This document shows positions 46,701 to 59,639 of a DNA stretch of 64,000 nucleotides, in pieces (position 1 is the stretch's first letter; every line of letters starts with the position of its first letter). The DNA is from Archegozetes longisetosus (Eukaryota > Arthropoda > Arachnida > Sarcoptiformes > Trhypochthoniidae). Position numbers and translations under genes: made by a program. Where the stretch lies: NCBI GenBank assembly GCA_018873245.2, contig JAEMBT020000006.1, positions 1,185,804 to 1,249,803 of the forward strand, in the 5' to 3' direction. Below the pieces are notes generated by a model. It saw only the letters and a program-made list of their open reading frames with translations, was not told the origin of the DNA and did not search any database.

Positions 46701-49700
46701 TGTGAAACCCACTGGTAACTTGTTCTCGTTGCGGATAAGAGGGTTTTTCAATATCAATACTGTTTACTCAGCTAAAATTTGTTTCAATCAATTTTCTATA
46801 GAAATTTCTAAATGATGTCAAGAGCGACAAACGTCGGTAGCCTATACTCATAGACCCATTTCAGCTTGACTTACCCTAACATTGATTTAATGACCTTCAT
46901 TATTGATATAGCCTTAATTTTTATGCAAATATACATTTTAAAGATCAAATGATAAAATTATACGATTGATTAAGGGGTAGGTTAAGCGTTCATATTGGCG
47001 ATGGACAACTTCTACACTGTCTCAAATAATTAATTGCTTAATAGTCTATGAAAACGCATAAATAATCAAGTTATTTTTATCTTTTGGTTTGCATATAATA
47101 AGAAAAAGAAAATATTTGTCTGAAGCAATATAATTTTAAAGAACAAACTGATTATTAATTTTTAATAGACTTCTCGAAAGTTTAATCTTGAATAATTAAA
47201 CTTTTGCCTAACTTTTTGTCGTAGTATTCCTAGTCTAAACCGTATTTTTATGTAAAAATAGCTTTCGTAATGCAAAAATATCAATAATTTCTGATAGAAG
47301 TCTGTTGCTTAATATTTAAATATGAAAAATATTAAGTCAACATTCAGTTGATTTATTTGATGCGAAAAATTGATTTAAAAAAATATATATACAAAGAATG
47401 CTAAACAGCATTATTTTCTTTGGTAGAATGGTATAAACTATTGTGATTGAGAAATATTTATTTAGCTGACAATTACATTTCTAACAAGACATCTGTTTGC
47501 ATAAGTTTCGTCACCATTTGAAAACTTTCCTATTTATATATATTTTTTATATTTAGAAATTCAATCAATTCCAGGGAGTAAAACCTTGCAATTTGAAATA
47601 AGAATAGATCTATCGACTATTTAATTAAAAAGTATTGAGCTAAGATATCATTTTCCATAAGTTTGTAGACTACTGTTATGTAAATCCAGTAGATTAAAAA
47701 ATGTAACTTTCGCAAATCGAATATAATAAATACTCATCAATTCATAATTAATGAATGCATAAATCTAGACATTAAGCAGCATTTACTACTTAAAGAGGTA
47801 GATTGAATTCGAGAATTAAATGTAAGATTTCAGTGTTTAGCTTTCAAGATAATTATCAAGTTGATTACCGTTTAAATTATTCAAATTGTCATTTCTTGTT
47901 CTGTTCATTAATATCAAACTTAAAACTTAAAATTAGCGCCAAACTCATAAGATCTATGTGAACTCTTATCAATCCCTTGATAGAACCAGAAGAATCTAGG
48001 CTCACAACCAGGACGTCCAGAAGTGGCTGTTAAGTTTGGTTGGATCCAAGGAGTTTTAGTAATTAAGCAGTTAGACATAACTTTTTTTGTGAAGCTAAAC
48101 AGTAATTGTATAAATTCAGATAAGATGTATGTTAAACATATGGGGAGTTATGCTGTTTTTGCGCCTTTCGTGGGTCATCGGTCAGGCTGGCATAGGCCTG
48201 GGGTCATTAATCATAATATTGGCCACATTAGTTACTATCATCACTACAATCTCAATGTGTGCTATTTGTACAAATGGAGAAGTGAGAGGTGGTGGAACTT
48301 ATTATATGATTAGTAGGAGCTTAGGTAATTTTTTCGATGTTTTTTAAAACTCAGGTTACTACTAATCAAAATTTCTACTATTCAAATATAATTCATTTAG
48401 GCCCAGAATTTGGTGGCTCTATTGGTATCATTTTTTCCTTGGCTAATGCAGTTGCTGTTGCCATGTATACAATCGGATTCTCGGAAGCTCTTCAAGATGT
48501 TTTTGAAGTAAAGTAAATTTTCACTTATTGCCGTTTGTGTTAAATCCTTATTCAAAACAATATGAGCAATTGAGAAGTGATTTTTACATCTTAGAGAGAC
48601 TATTTCACAATTCGTTGATTATCCCTGTAAAATAGTGTTTTCTCAATATACGCGCAAATATTCAAGTTTTTTTTTGTAAACAAAGTCACTACTTATTAAG
48701 TTGACTACTTATTAAATACGAAGGTTAAAAGTAGTCTACCTAAGATACGAAAATCTCTTCTGAATTCAAAGTAATAAGATTTTGTACTGTTATAAAAAGT
48801 TTGTTACAGTTTGAACTATAAGTACAAAACTTAAATATTCGAACTATGAAATTAACATATGTGAAAATTTTTACTGTGTTTTCTGAATCGAAGTTTAAGT
48901 TGCAATTATTAAGACTAATAAACAAAAAGTTTTAATTACAATATCAAAAGCGATCAATCTAATGAATCGCTTAAATATAAGTTTAATTTGAATGAAAGAT
49001 CATTTTTTATAGTTACACGGGATCACAATAGTTGACGGTGGCTTGAATGACATAAGGATAATAAGTTGTGTAACTTGTACCATATTGTTATGCATTGCAA
49101 TCGTAGGCACTGAATGGGAAACTAAAGTAATTAAAGTTAAAATTTTCTCAAATCGTATACGAGATCAAAATAAAAACCATTCAAATTGCTTATAGGCTCA
49201 AATCATACTATTGATAATTCTATTGGTATCTATCGCTGATTTCTTGATTGGATCAGTTATGCCTCAAAGTGACGATAAGAAATCCAGAGGTTATGTAGGA
49301 TGGAATTGTGAGTCACAATAATCACTAAATATATCGCAATTTATCTGAAAAATTTTCATCTAAAAAACAATAGATACACTCATGTTCGAGAATTTTACGC
49401 CTGATTTCAGAGGCGAGACATTTTTCACAGTATTTGCCGTATTCTTTCCATCTGTGACCGGAATGTTGGCCGGAGCTAACATTTCTGGAGATCTGAAGGT
49501 ATTTCAATTTATTTTCTATCTGAATTTTTAGAACTATTCAAATCTTATTTAAGAATTATAGAAAAGTTTATGATAAAAATCTTCGAAGCATCTTTCAAAT
49601 CAATAACCGATAAAATCTGTTTCTGATCATAGGATCCACAGCGTAGTATACCACTCGGATCACTGCTAGCGATAGCCATCACTTCTATATCGTATCTATT

Positions 49701-52407
49701 GTTCGGATTCATATGTGGCTCAACTGTGGTGAGAGACGCGAACGGAATCACGAGTCTGGTACAAAACTCAACAGATTATATACCGCTTATCCGAAACTGC
49801 AGTCTGGACCCAAACAACAAATGCAAATACGGCCTACACAACAATTTCCAGATAATGGAACTAATCTCAGCATTTGGTCCCTTAATATACGCCGGAGTAT
49901 TCTCTGCTACATTGTCTTCAGCCCTAGCCAGTCTCGTGAGTGCTCCAAAAATATTCCAAGCCTTATGTAGGGACAAGCTCTTCCCATACATCGAATACTT
50001 CGGTAAAGGCTTTGGTAGAAATAATGAACCCCGAAGAGCATATCTATTAACTTTTGCGATAGCCGTTGGCTGCTGTATCATCGGAGAACTGAATCTAATC
50101 GCTCCGCTCATATCCAACTTCTTCTTAGGCGCCTATTGCCTGATTAACTTTTCTTGTTTTCACGCTTCGTTGGCTAAATCTCCTGGTTTTAGGCCTTCAT
50201 TTAAGTACTATAATAAGTGGATCAGTCTATTTGGATCAGCTCTTTCTCTGCTGACCATGTTTACTGGTAAATGGTATGCAGCTCTGATCACTTTTCTTGT
50301 CGTTCTGGCCTTATATATGTATATTCTTCATCGAAAACCAAGTAATAATTGATTAAACTTTTATTTCTATACTATTATTATTTGATTTTTATTCTGATAT
50401 TCAATATTAAAGTAATGATTAAACAAAATTATATTTCAATTTAGATGTGAATTGGGGTTCATCTACTCAGGCAAAGACATACATTTCAGCACTCGGTTCT
50501 GTTTACAAACTAAATTTTGTTCCTTTTCATGTCAAAAATTACAGGTATTATCGATCTTATTCAACTGAATTCTTGAAATTTAATAGCAGTAACATTTTTG
50601 TTTCATAAATAGGCCACAAATTTTGATTTTATGTGGAAATCCGTCCGATAGACCGGCATTAATTGATTTAGGTTACACTATAGTCAAAAAGACAGGTCTT
50701 GTTATTTGCGGACAAGTTCTAAATGTAAGTCAATGAAAAATGATGCTCTAACGAGTCTTTTGGTGTGAAACTAATTGGAAATTGTTCAATAATAAAAAGT
50801 TTGCTCTCATATGACAAAATTGAATGATTTTCAAAACACTTAATATTAGGTAAAACTGACTCAAAGGAGTCGAGATAAGCACATACAGGAAGCCAATTCG
50901 TGGTTGCGCAGAAGAAATATTAAAGGTTTCTACAACTTTGTAGAAGAAGATTCATTCTCTCAGGGAGTCAAATCAATGATTCAAGTAATTAATTATAAGA
51001 CTTATGCGTCCATTATTTTAAAACAAACAAAAAGCCTGCAGTAGTTAGTGAACAAATTATTTTCTTTCAGTCTGTAGGAATGGGAAATTTAAGACCGAAT
51101 ATAGTTCTTATGGGATTTAAAAATAATTGGTTGAGTTGTAACGAGGAACAAGTTTTTGATTACTTCAATGCTATTCAGTAAGAGGTTTGAAAATTTTCGA
51201 AAAATTATTATTACAACGCATTTATTTGATTGGTAGTCATGTATTCGATAACTATCTCGCACTCGCAATACTTCGTTTGCCCAATGGTTTGGATTATTCA
51301 CGATTCGGCAAAGTAACTGAAATAATAGATTGCATGACCAATAACAGGAAGACATCGATTGGTATCATTAATAAGTCATTCGTCGTGACTGACTTATCAA
51401 AGAGTGATTCTCAGATGACTTTCTCTTCTTTGCAATCAAACGGTAATTACTTAACATTCAGTACAATAGTTTACACTACTTTTGAAAAAACCAAATTTTT
51501 AAAATGTGCATATTTTTCAATACGTCTACAATAAGACGGTAGCGATAGTTCTTCGCTACCATCGACTCCGTGCACCCCAAGAATTGTTCAATTGAATGAA
51601 GGTCAAGGTGACATAGAGCTCACTCACATCCCGAAGAATATATTGTCAGCAGTTAATCAGTTCCGCTGTAAGCAGAAGAAGGGTTGTATCGATGTTTGGT
51701 GGCTATACGATGACGGAGGACTCACTCTATTATTGCCTTATCTGTTGACCACTAGAAAGCAATGGTCTGACTGTAAGCTAAGAGTTTTTGCTTTGGCTGT
51801 TAATGAAAGTGAATTGGATTCGGAAAAGAGAAATATGGCGTCACTTCTCAGCAAATTCCGTATCAGCTTTTCTGATGTCACTATAATTTCTGATCTGATT
51901 AAACCTCCGACTGAAAGTAGTCTTCAATTTTTTGATCAAATTATTGCCAAATGGGTTGTTAAAGATTCTGATAGTAAAATTGGTTTTAATAATAATAACG
52001 TCAATGAAAAGTCTAGTAAAGTGTTTGGTGTCACAGAAACTGAAGTTTTGGCTCTTAAAGAAAAAGTAATTTCTATTGAGAAAAGGTTTTAAATCTCATT
52101 ATTTATTTGCATATTTTTAGACCAATCGCCACATAAGATTACGAGAACTTCTTTGTCAGTATTCAAAAGATGCGACGCTTATTGTTATGTAAGCCATAAA
52201 AATTGTCTAAATTTACAAGCTTTTTGAAAGGAAAGAGATTGTTCTTAAGACAAACTTTAATCTACTTATAGGACACTTCCAATGCCCCGAAAAGGGACAT
52301 GTTCTGCACCCATGTATTTGTCATGGCTTGAAATATTAACTAATAATATGCCACCTTTTCTACTATTGAGAGGCAATCAGACCGATGTTCTCACTTTCTA
52401 TTCATAA
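43707..52407 (+). CDS. SLC12 cation-chloride cotransporter (NKCC/NCC type), 16 exons
   Basis: Exons: 43707-43943, 47984-48058, 48120-48324, 48401-48507, 49013-49126, 49196-49307, 49374-49498, 49633-50341, 50445-50544, 50613-50724, 50850-50984, 51071-51177, 51237-51442, 51536-52065, 52121-52188, 52272-52407. All junctions are GT-AG and in phase, giving 1025 residues. The protein carries Na+ (with or without K+) and Cl- electroneutrally across the plasma membrane. The N-terminus has RFSV (10-13), a SPAK/OSR1 kinase docking motif, then PRVDHYR and RPTLEELH. The core starts KFGWIQGVL / [20 protein letters not shown] and includes [44 protein letters not shown] and the [15 protein letters not shown] loop. 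The C-terminus has [41 protein letters not shown] and ends DVLTFYS. The start was chosen because upstream frame 43665 begins with TTG. The first intron is 4.0 kb. NKCC versus NCC is unresolved. Confidence 0.95.
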
Positions 52408-52409
52408 AT

Positions 52410-54120
52410 TGAAGTCTGATCTTTTGGTATATTCTTGACAACTACAATATTCGATGTGCCTTTTATATCTTATTAAGTTTTAAATAATCCACATTGAATT
52501 GCTTTAATCTAATCGATACATAATTATGAGTAATAATCTGAACATAGGAAAAAATCAGAATCAAAATCAAGTCAAATAGATATTTTCTTAAATCAATACA
52601 AGCATTTGTCTAAGCTTTGAAAAGTTTGAAAATTCTTATTTTTCGAGACTGAGAAATATACAGGTATTAAAAACATATAGATATAAAGAGGATCGAATTT
52701 TGATTATAACTATTTACACACAGTATTGAGTTTTAATATTTCAAAATACATATAATATAAAAAATCAATCAATTTTACAAAAATTTCAGGGATTTCGACT
52801 AAAAATACTCAATACTCACTGATTTTATATCAGATGACGATTTTGTCTGCTTTAGACTTTCCTCTTTCAAGTTAAAAGGAATTCTATCAATCATGAACAA
52901 TGAGAAAATATCAAAATTGATTTACAACTTTTTTAGTCAAGTTACATACTATGATAAAATTTGTGTTTCAATTAAGTCATGACTCCATTCACTTTTCAGT
53001 TGAATGATTGATTGTTTAGTCGCGAGAATCAGTCATTTAGATCCTCAAATTTAGTGTCACAAAAGTATTTTCGTGTCATCTAATAATTACTTATTTATAT
53101 AAATTATAACATATGTCACGATAAATAATTGTTTTATTTTTATTTCTTTATAAAAGCACAATCGCACGTCTTTCCACGTGAATAAATTAAAAATTTGTTC
53201 CAAATTATTATTATATATTTATTGATTTGATGAACTGTGATAAAGTCAGACTAATTTCTAAACTGCAAATAAACCAAATGTACTCAAACTAGTATTAATG
53301 AGGGACAAATTGATTATGTCAAAATTCAATTAATTTAAACTGTCACTTATATTGAAGACGTTTATTGATAATTACTGAAAATTGATTTAAAAATTTGGTT
53401 CAAGTTCGGCAATATAACAATTGCGGCATTCCGTTGGTGTTCTATAACTGTAGTTCTAGAAGTTGTTCGGATTTCAGACTCATGTCATCTGATTGAGCCT
53501 GATTTAAAATTTAGATTTAGCATCTTTCCATAACCAAAAATGGCTATTTGTCATTTCGGCAATTAAGAGTATAGCTTAAGTGAACACTTCGAAATGACTA
53601 ATTTCCTATTGGCTAACCCTCTTTCTGTATTTATTAGTATATTTTCCTCTTCTTGATTAGAATAAATACACTATATGTAATAAACTTTAGGTTCAGTAAA
53701 ATTAATCTGATTTTATTAGTTAAGCACACGTAACAGTACAAAGTGAACGCTTAGGTATTGTGTAAAATTCGAGTGAGATATGAAAGTATTTCTTAAAAAT
53801 TAAAGAATAAAGTTGTTTTAAAATGAATTTCAACACTTCTTGGTTCATTTGATTTTTTGTTATTAAATCAGAAGCATTTTAATGGCTTATCAGAAAATTC
53901 TAAAAGTAGTATAATCATTCTGACAACCAATTATTAGGGGAATCAGAACAAGAATTATCCATCCTGAAATTATTAGCTATGAAAGTAGCCGTTTTTGAAA
54001 TGGTCATTTCGAAGTCTGACAATTTTAATCTATTTTAGCCTAAAATTGAATCTCTGGTTATAAGCAAATAACAAACTGAGAGCACATATGATATTGTTTC
54101 TGAATATGGGCCTAATTGCT
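52410..54120. other. Region downstream of the SLC12 gene, no gene recognised
   Basis: Contains the 3' flank of the SLC12 gene and AT-rich DNA. Words around 53.52-53.60 and 53.98-54.02 kb (AAAAATGGCTAT, TCATTTCG) suggest decayed repeats, but no defined element could be drawn. Confidence 0.4.
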
Positions 54121-55070
54121 AGTACCGGAAAGTATGGAACTTAACCTCTGGGCTTCTATTTGAAAAATGAACAATTTTAGGGTGAAACGTCACAGCTATT
54201 GCTTGCTGATGTTGGGTCCTAAAAGTTTGAGATTCTATTTTCGGGCAGCGGTCAACTATTGCGTAATTAATTTAAGCGTAACAAAACGGTTAATCATTGG
54301 TTTAACACTTGAAAGCTTCGTATTATGTCATAAAATCATATCTATGACGCTCAGATCAGTGAAACCAATCGTTTCGTTCACAAGCAACAATTTGAATCAT
54401 AACTGTTATGATTACTATGATCCCTATGATGATTATGACCTCTATGACTCAAATTGTTTTGAGTAAACTCATGATTGGTTTGGCTGATTGAAGCGTCATA
54501 GAAATCATCTGATGACATAAAAGGCAACTGTAAATGTGTTAAACCAATAATTTATTAGATATAGCTTAATTATGCAATAATTGACCGCTGCTCCAAACTT
54601 TTAGTTACTGAAGTTTCCGTTTTAAGACAGTGTCAGCACCTCCTGGTTGCCGGCAATCGCTGTAACGAAAGTGTAACAAATAGAAGCCCGGGGCTTGTTA
54701 TCAAAACTGAAAATTTTATTGAATAATTTTCTCGACTTCGATCTTCTCGGCAATTGTGTAACTCTTACGCTTACGTTTTGTTGAACTACTTGATGGTTCA
54801 TTCTCAATATGAGAGTCGCTCATTGTCACAAATAAAGATATTAAAATCCAAAATAGAAGTGCATTTCAAATATTTGCTTTTCTGTAAAATGGCGTTATTT
54901 TGTAATTTGATAAAGTTTATTCACAAAACTATGGCTTATTGAAAGTTGAAATTTTTTATCATTAATAAGCATAATTTAGTAATTTGCATGATAAATATAA
55001 GCCCAGGTATTGAATAAAAGCCCATGGGATACTATTTGACAGGGGTTAAGTTCCATACTTCCCGGTACCA
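54121..55070. mobile_element. Terminal-inverted-repeat element downstream of the alpha-galactosidase pair
   Basis: The left end reads AGTACCGGAAAGTATGGAAC then TTAACCTCTG. The right end as reverse complement reads GGTACCGGGAAGTATGGAAC then TTAACCCCTG, so about 30 bp pair with three mismatches. The right end continues outward as TAGTGG, which resembles hAT-type ends, while the left lacks those two bases. Length is about 950 bp. Frames inside (54167-54466 plus, 54622-54807 minus) have no transposase motifs. The target duplication is not clear. It sits under 100 bp from the 3' end of the GH27 gene at 55163. Confidence 0.7.
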
Positions 55071-55162
55071 CTAAATTTCGCTTATCATGAAATTAACTTT
55101 TATTTTCATTAGAATTTATTTAATAATTAGATTTTAATAAATTACTCATTATACAAAAATAC

Positions 55163-56912
55163 TTATTTGGGTACTAGTTTAACCATTCGAACACCGCCTG
55201 AAATATTGACTAATAATTCAAGATTATCGCCATATTTTAGAGTTGATAAAACTTCTTTTCCTTCATCTTCGAATAAGTCGTGGACAACAAATTGTGTCGT
55301 ATTTTTAGCATTAGGAATAAGAGTAGATAATGGGTGTGACCTCTTTTTGGAAGAAAATTTTAAGAATTTCAGTCAAACCAGATTTTCATTATTGAAAGTA
55401 ATTGTGTATTTCAAACGTTTAATGCTTACTATGCGACTGTCTCCTAAAATATTTCTATCTAAGTAAACAATAGCATAAGAATGTTGACCATTAATAATAG
55501 GTTCCATTGGTTTAACCCAAACGTCATGAATTTTATCCTTCAATAATAATTATAGAAAACAATTAAATATTTAGTCGTTTTTATATAGATATCAATTCGT
55601 GAACCAATTTAAAGGAATTAACATACAGTAAAAACTCTTTTAGCCATAATCCCAAGTTTGTCCTGATTGACAGCAATAACTGCTTTATTTTGTAATATTT
55701 GTTTCAATTCTGGTTTCAATTTTCTCAAATCATTTGACATATAGAGAGGCGATGACCAAACAGCCCATAACGCCATTTGAGCTCTACTTTGATCGTATGA
55801 AAGACCGAAATTTCCAATAACCAACATATCTTCAAATAGAAAATTTAAGTGTAAGTTTTAATCACTTTGAGAATATTGTTCGAATCTATGTTGAATTGAT
55901 ACCAGGATCAAACCACTGTCCAGGACCTGAAACAAGGCAAAATAAAGTATAACTTTTCCAACACAAACAAGTCTTAAGATTTGAATAAAAATTAATTCAA
56001 CCGTTATATTTAATGAAAAGCTCGTTATGTTCGCCATAAAAATTGATAATATTATTAACAGTATCCCAAGTGTCCAAGACATCGACGTAGTTTCTGAACA
56101 CGTGACAAGTTTTTGTAATCGCATCATAGTTTGGATTTATTTTTTTATCGATTTGATATCCAGGCCATTCGCATATGTAAACTATTTTTCTGCCTAAATA
56201 TGAAAATGAAATGTTTAATTACATAACGACGTTGTATCAAAATTTTATAAAATAACAGTTTTTAATAGATATCTAATGCAAAATAACCCGATTCATTGAG
56301 AGCTTTTCCCATTTTAGGGTAGAGGTCATCCATATTTTTAGGATCTTCATAACAACCGTCAAATTTGAATGAATCGATACCCCATTCAGCGAAAGTTTTC
56401 GCATCAATATCAAAATAATTGGTTCCATTATTGCCGTTTTGTGCTGGATATCTTCAGATTAAAATTTATTAAAAGTCGTATTAAAATTGGTTATAGTCTG
56501 CATAACTCAATCACGAAAATCCATACCCAGCGCACGTTTTGGTTCCAACATCTCCATAAATTCCTAATTTAAGTCCTTTTGAGTGCACATGGTCTGCTAG
56601 ACCTTTGATACCATTTGGGAAACGCTTCTTATCAGCAACTAGTCTGTTATGAGAGTCTCTCTGCATTTCACTCCAACAGTCATCTATATTGACATATTCA
56701 TAGCCCAATTCTTTGAATCCATCGGCAGCCAGACGGTCAGCCATATCCTTATAGAGCTGCTCATTAATACAAGAATGCGGATGTTTATCACAGTCTGTCT
56801 CACACGCAAATCTCTCCCATGATAGCCATCCCATTGGTGGTGTTCGGACTAAACCATCGTTTAGTGCTGAAATCGTATGAATTGCAAATAAAATTAAGAC
56901 AAGAACAGACAT
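55163..56912 (-). CDS. Secreted alpha-galactosidase-like GH27 enzyme, copy A
   Basis: Seven exons: 56527-56912, 56288-56451, 56002-56193, 55903-55926, 55627-55829, 55430-55537, 55163-55342, giving 418 residues. Residues 1-16 are a signal peptide ([16 protein letters not shown]). GH27 hydrolases remove terminal alpha-linked galactose or GalNAc, usually in lysosomes or after secretion. Motifs: [28 protein letters not shown], the nucleophile Asp160 in [14 protein letters not shown] (191-196), and the acid/base Asp256 in [14 protein letters not shown]. Glu192 matches the Glu typical of alpha-galactosidase, but the following Leu is Gly195, unlike copy B. Introns 2 and 3 start GTTATT and GTTGAA, weak donors. 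Exon 7 starts AGG after AAAAAG. It lies 0.9 kb downstream of copy B in the same orientation, a tandem duplicate. A TATAAAAG lies about 75 bp upstream of the ATG, and an AATAAA lies after the stop. Confidence 0.93.
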
Positions 56913-56987
56913 TTTTGCAAAAGTCGTTTCAATGATTTTTTGTAAATATGTTTCGTTTGATTATTTTGCTTAATCAAGAAGTAATCA

Positions 56988-56995
56988 CTTTTATA
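56988..56995 (-). promoter_or_regulatory. TATA box of GH27 copy A
   Basis: TATAAAAG on the minus strand, 76-83 bp before the start codon. The same octamer precedes copy B, and a close match (TATAAAAT) precedes the pseudogene, with shared flanking words such as GATTAAGCAAAATAAT in the copy A and pseudogene versions. Confidence 0.6.
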
Positions 56996-57827
56996 TTATG
57001 TGATCTCACAGACAGCCTTGAATACATTTAATTTTGACTATGAGAAATATGACAATCAGAAAAAATGAGATCTAGTTTGTTGATAATAATCAATTGAAAC
57101 CTGTACAACAGTTGTAATTTTCACACAACCAAGATTTGTGTGTACAATTTTATAAAAAAAATAATTATCACAAAACCCATTGTTTTTATAGTAAAATGTA
57201 AAAGTGTCTTCAACCCGGTGATGAAAAGATTCAACATACTTTAGACATTACTGGGTTAATAACACTTAGTTTAATAAATAAATCCCTCCATATTTATTCA
57301 GATTAATAGTCTGTTAGTAAAATAATACAGTTTGTTAAAAAACTGTTTTCCATTGATGATGGAAAAAAATACTGTACTTTCATAATTTGAAGATATGCAT
57401 TGCTTTAAACGATTCGACATGAAAAATCTATAAAATCTGAGTTTACTTATAGTGATTTGGATTTTTAAACTCTAATCTGTTATACTAACATTTTCATTGA
57501 CTAGTATCAGAATAGGTATATTTGTTGATCAAAATACCTTGTCTATCATACCTATTCAAGCAAAGGTTTCGCAAAATTATTAATAGTTCTTGTATCTTTT
57601 TTAAATTCAGATAGCTGAAATTGTAACAAATTTTCGCTAATCAATGCATGTTAATCATATCAATAATAATATGAAGTATACTGTATATATAACCAGTTTT
57701 ATAACAATAAAGTTTCAGTCATCCTTAAAGCAAAATTCGGTTATTTTTGAAAACTTTATTTTTTATAGAAAACTGATCAGATTTTCAACAACAAAGTAAT
57801 TTTAATCTAATTATATTTCAAACGTGA
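56996..57827. other. Spacer between GH27 copies B and A
   Basis: This holds the 3' flank of copy B and the 5' flank of copy A. Both ends of this spacer reappear around the plus-strand pseudogene. The octamer GTCTAAAG on the minus strand (57239-57246) is the position where hAT-like elements sit in the pseudogene's flanks, so this spacer is an empty insertion site. There is no other gene. Confidence 0.7.
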
Positions 57828-59525
57828 TTATTTAGGCACTAACTTAACCATTCGAACACCTCCTGCTATATTAACTAATAATTCAAGATTATCGCCATGT
57901 TTTAATGTTGACAAGACTTCTTTTCCTTCATCTTCAAATAAGTCGTGGACAACAAATTGTGTCGTATTTTTGGATTGTGGTACAATATCAGATATTTTAT
58001 GTGACATCTGATAGAAAAAAGCATGTATTTATAAATTAGTATGAGTTAAAATAGCTTAAAATCTAAGTGATGTTTTAAAGTAGTTGACAGAATAAAACTT
58101 ACATAATGACTATCTCCTAGAGTATCTTTATTTAAGTAAACGACTGCATAAGAATATTCTCCATTAACTATTGGCTCCATTGGCTTAACCCAAATGTCAT
58201 GGTTTTGGTCCTATTAATGATTCAAATTTCTTTTAATAAGAAAATGAATTGTTCTTCGAACAAAATATAACTGACTTACATGCCAGACCCGTTTTCCCAT
58301 TATTCCGTGTTTATCCTGATTCACAGCAATAACTGCTTTATTTTGTAATATTTTTTTGAATTCCGGTTTCAATTTTCTCAAGTCATTTGACATATATAGA
58401 GGTGAAGACCAAATAGCCCATAACGCCATTTGGGCTCTACTTTGATCATATGAAAGACCAAAATTTCCAATAACTAACATATCTGTTAATAAGAACATAG
58501 GTTATTTATGTCTATCCTTCTTAAAAGAGCACGAGGTAAAATTTTTCAAAATCATACCAGGATCGAACCACTGTCCGGGACCTGAAATAAGATAATGATG
58601 TTTATCATATGATGTATGATACAAGATGCCAAAATTTCATACCATTATATTTGGAGAATTGTTCGTTGTGTTCGCCATAAAACTGAATAATTCCACTGAC
58701 ACTACTCCACGAATCAACAACATCGCCATGATTTCTGAATACATGACAGTATTTGGTGATCGCATCATAGTTTGGATTTATTTTATTGTAAAACTGATAT
58801 AAAGGCCATTCACAGATGTAGACCATTTTTCTTCCTTTATTTAAAGACAACAAAGATTTCTGAATTAATCTCAACAGTAAGACTTCTTAGGGCATCAGAT
58901 ATCAATACCTGATTCATTGAGTGCTTTTCCCATTTTAGGGAAAAGATCATCGAAATGATGAGGATCTTCGTTACAACCATCAAATTTGAATGAATCGACT
59001 CCCCATTCGGCAAAAGTTTTAGCGTCAATTTCGAAATAATTTGAGCCATCTTTACCGTTCTGTGCCGGATATCTAAGAAACCGTTTTATTACTAAATTAT
59101 AATATATGAACTGGTAATGAATACCCAGCGCATGTTTTTGGTCCGACGTCTCCATAAATTCCTAATTTAAGCCCTTTTGAGTGCACATAATCTGCTAAAC
59201 CTTTGATACCATTTGGAAAACGCTTTTGATGTGGAACTAGTCTGTTATGAGAGTCTCTTTGCATTTCACTCCAACAGTCATCTATATTGACATATTCATA
59301 GCCCAGTTCTTTGAATCCATCGGCAGCCAGACGGTCAGCCATATCCTTATAGAGCTGTTCATTAATACACGAATGCGGGTATTTGACACAATCGGTTTCA
59401 CACGCATATCTCTCCCATGATAACCATCCCATCGGTGGTGTTCGGACCAAACCATCATTCAGAGCTGAAACTGAATTTACTATCAGTAAACATAGGGCTA
59501 AACCTAAAACTTGAATTGAGTTCAT
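57828..59525 (-). CDS. Secreted alpha-galactosidase (GH27), copy B
   Basis: Seven exons: 59125-59525, 58909-59072, 58643-58834, 58558-58581, 58280-58482, 58103-58210, 57828-58007, giving 423 residues, the usual GH27 length. Residues 1-21 are a signal peptide ([20 protein letters not shown]). Catalytic features: [27 protein letters not shown], nucleophile Asp165 in SFKFDGCN, acid/base Asp261 in FDPDMLVIGN, and [22 protein letters not shown] (196-201) carries Glu197 and Leu200. Those correspond to the Glu/Leu pair of human alpha-galactosidase A, which sets galactose over GalNAc preference (GalNAc enzymes have Ser and Ala). So I infer alpha-galactosidase activity. Intron 1 is only 52 bp. All donors are good GTA/GTAAGT types. 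The C-terminal beta-domain ends [11 protein letters not shown]. Confidence 0.95.
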
Positions 59526-59575
59526 TTTTTGACTACGGTATAGAAAATATTTGGAAAATATATCAAAAACTCTTA

Positions 59576-59583
59576 CTTTTATA
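59576..59583 (-). promoter_or_regulatory. TATA box of GH27 copy B
   Basis: TATAAAAG on the minus strand, about 50 bp before the start codon, in the context GGTATAAAAGTAAGAG. The distance implies a short 5' untranslated region. Confidence 0.6.
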
Positions 59584-59639
59584 CCAAGTTTTTAATTATA
59601 GTTACGCAAATTGATTACGACTTTTTAAGGTATATAATT

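Noticed and set aside
48740..48925. Minus-strand frame within the SLC12 gene
   Set aside because: Falls in the intron between exons 4 and 5 of SLC12, antisense, with no motif.
54167..54466. 99-codon frame ending in a Tyr/Asp-rich repeat (DYYDPYDDYDLYD)
   Set aside because: Lies inside the terminal-inverted-repeat element; the tail comes from a local TATGATGATTATGA-type simple repeat, and there is no transposase motif.
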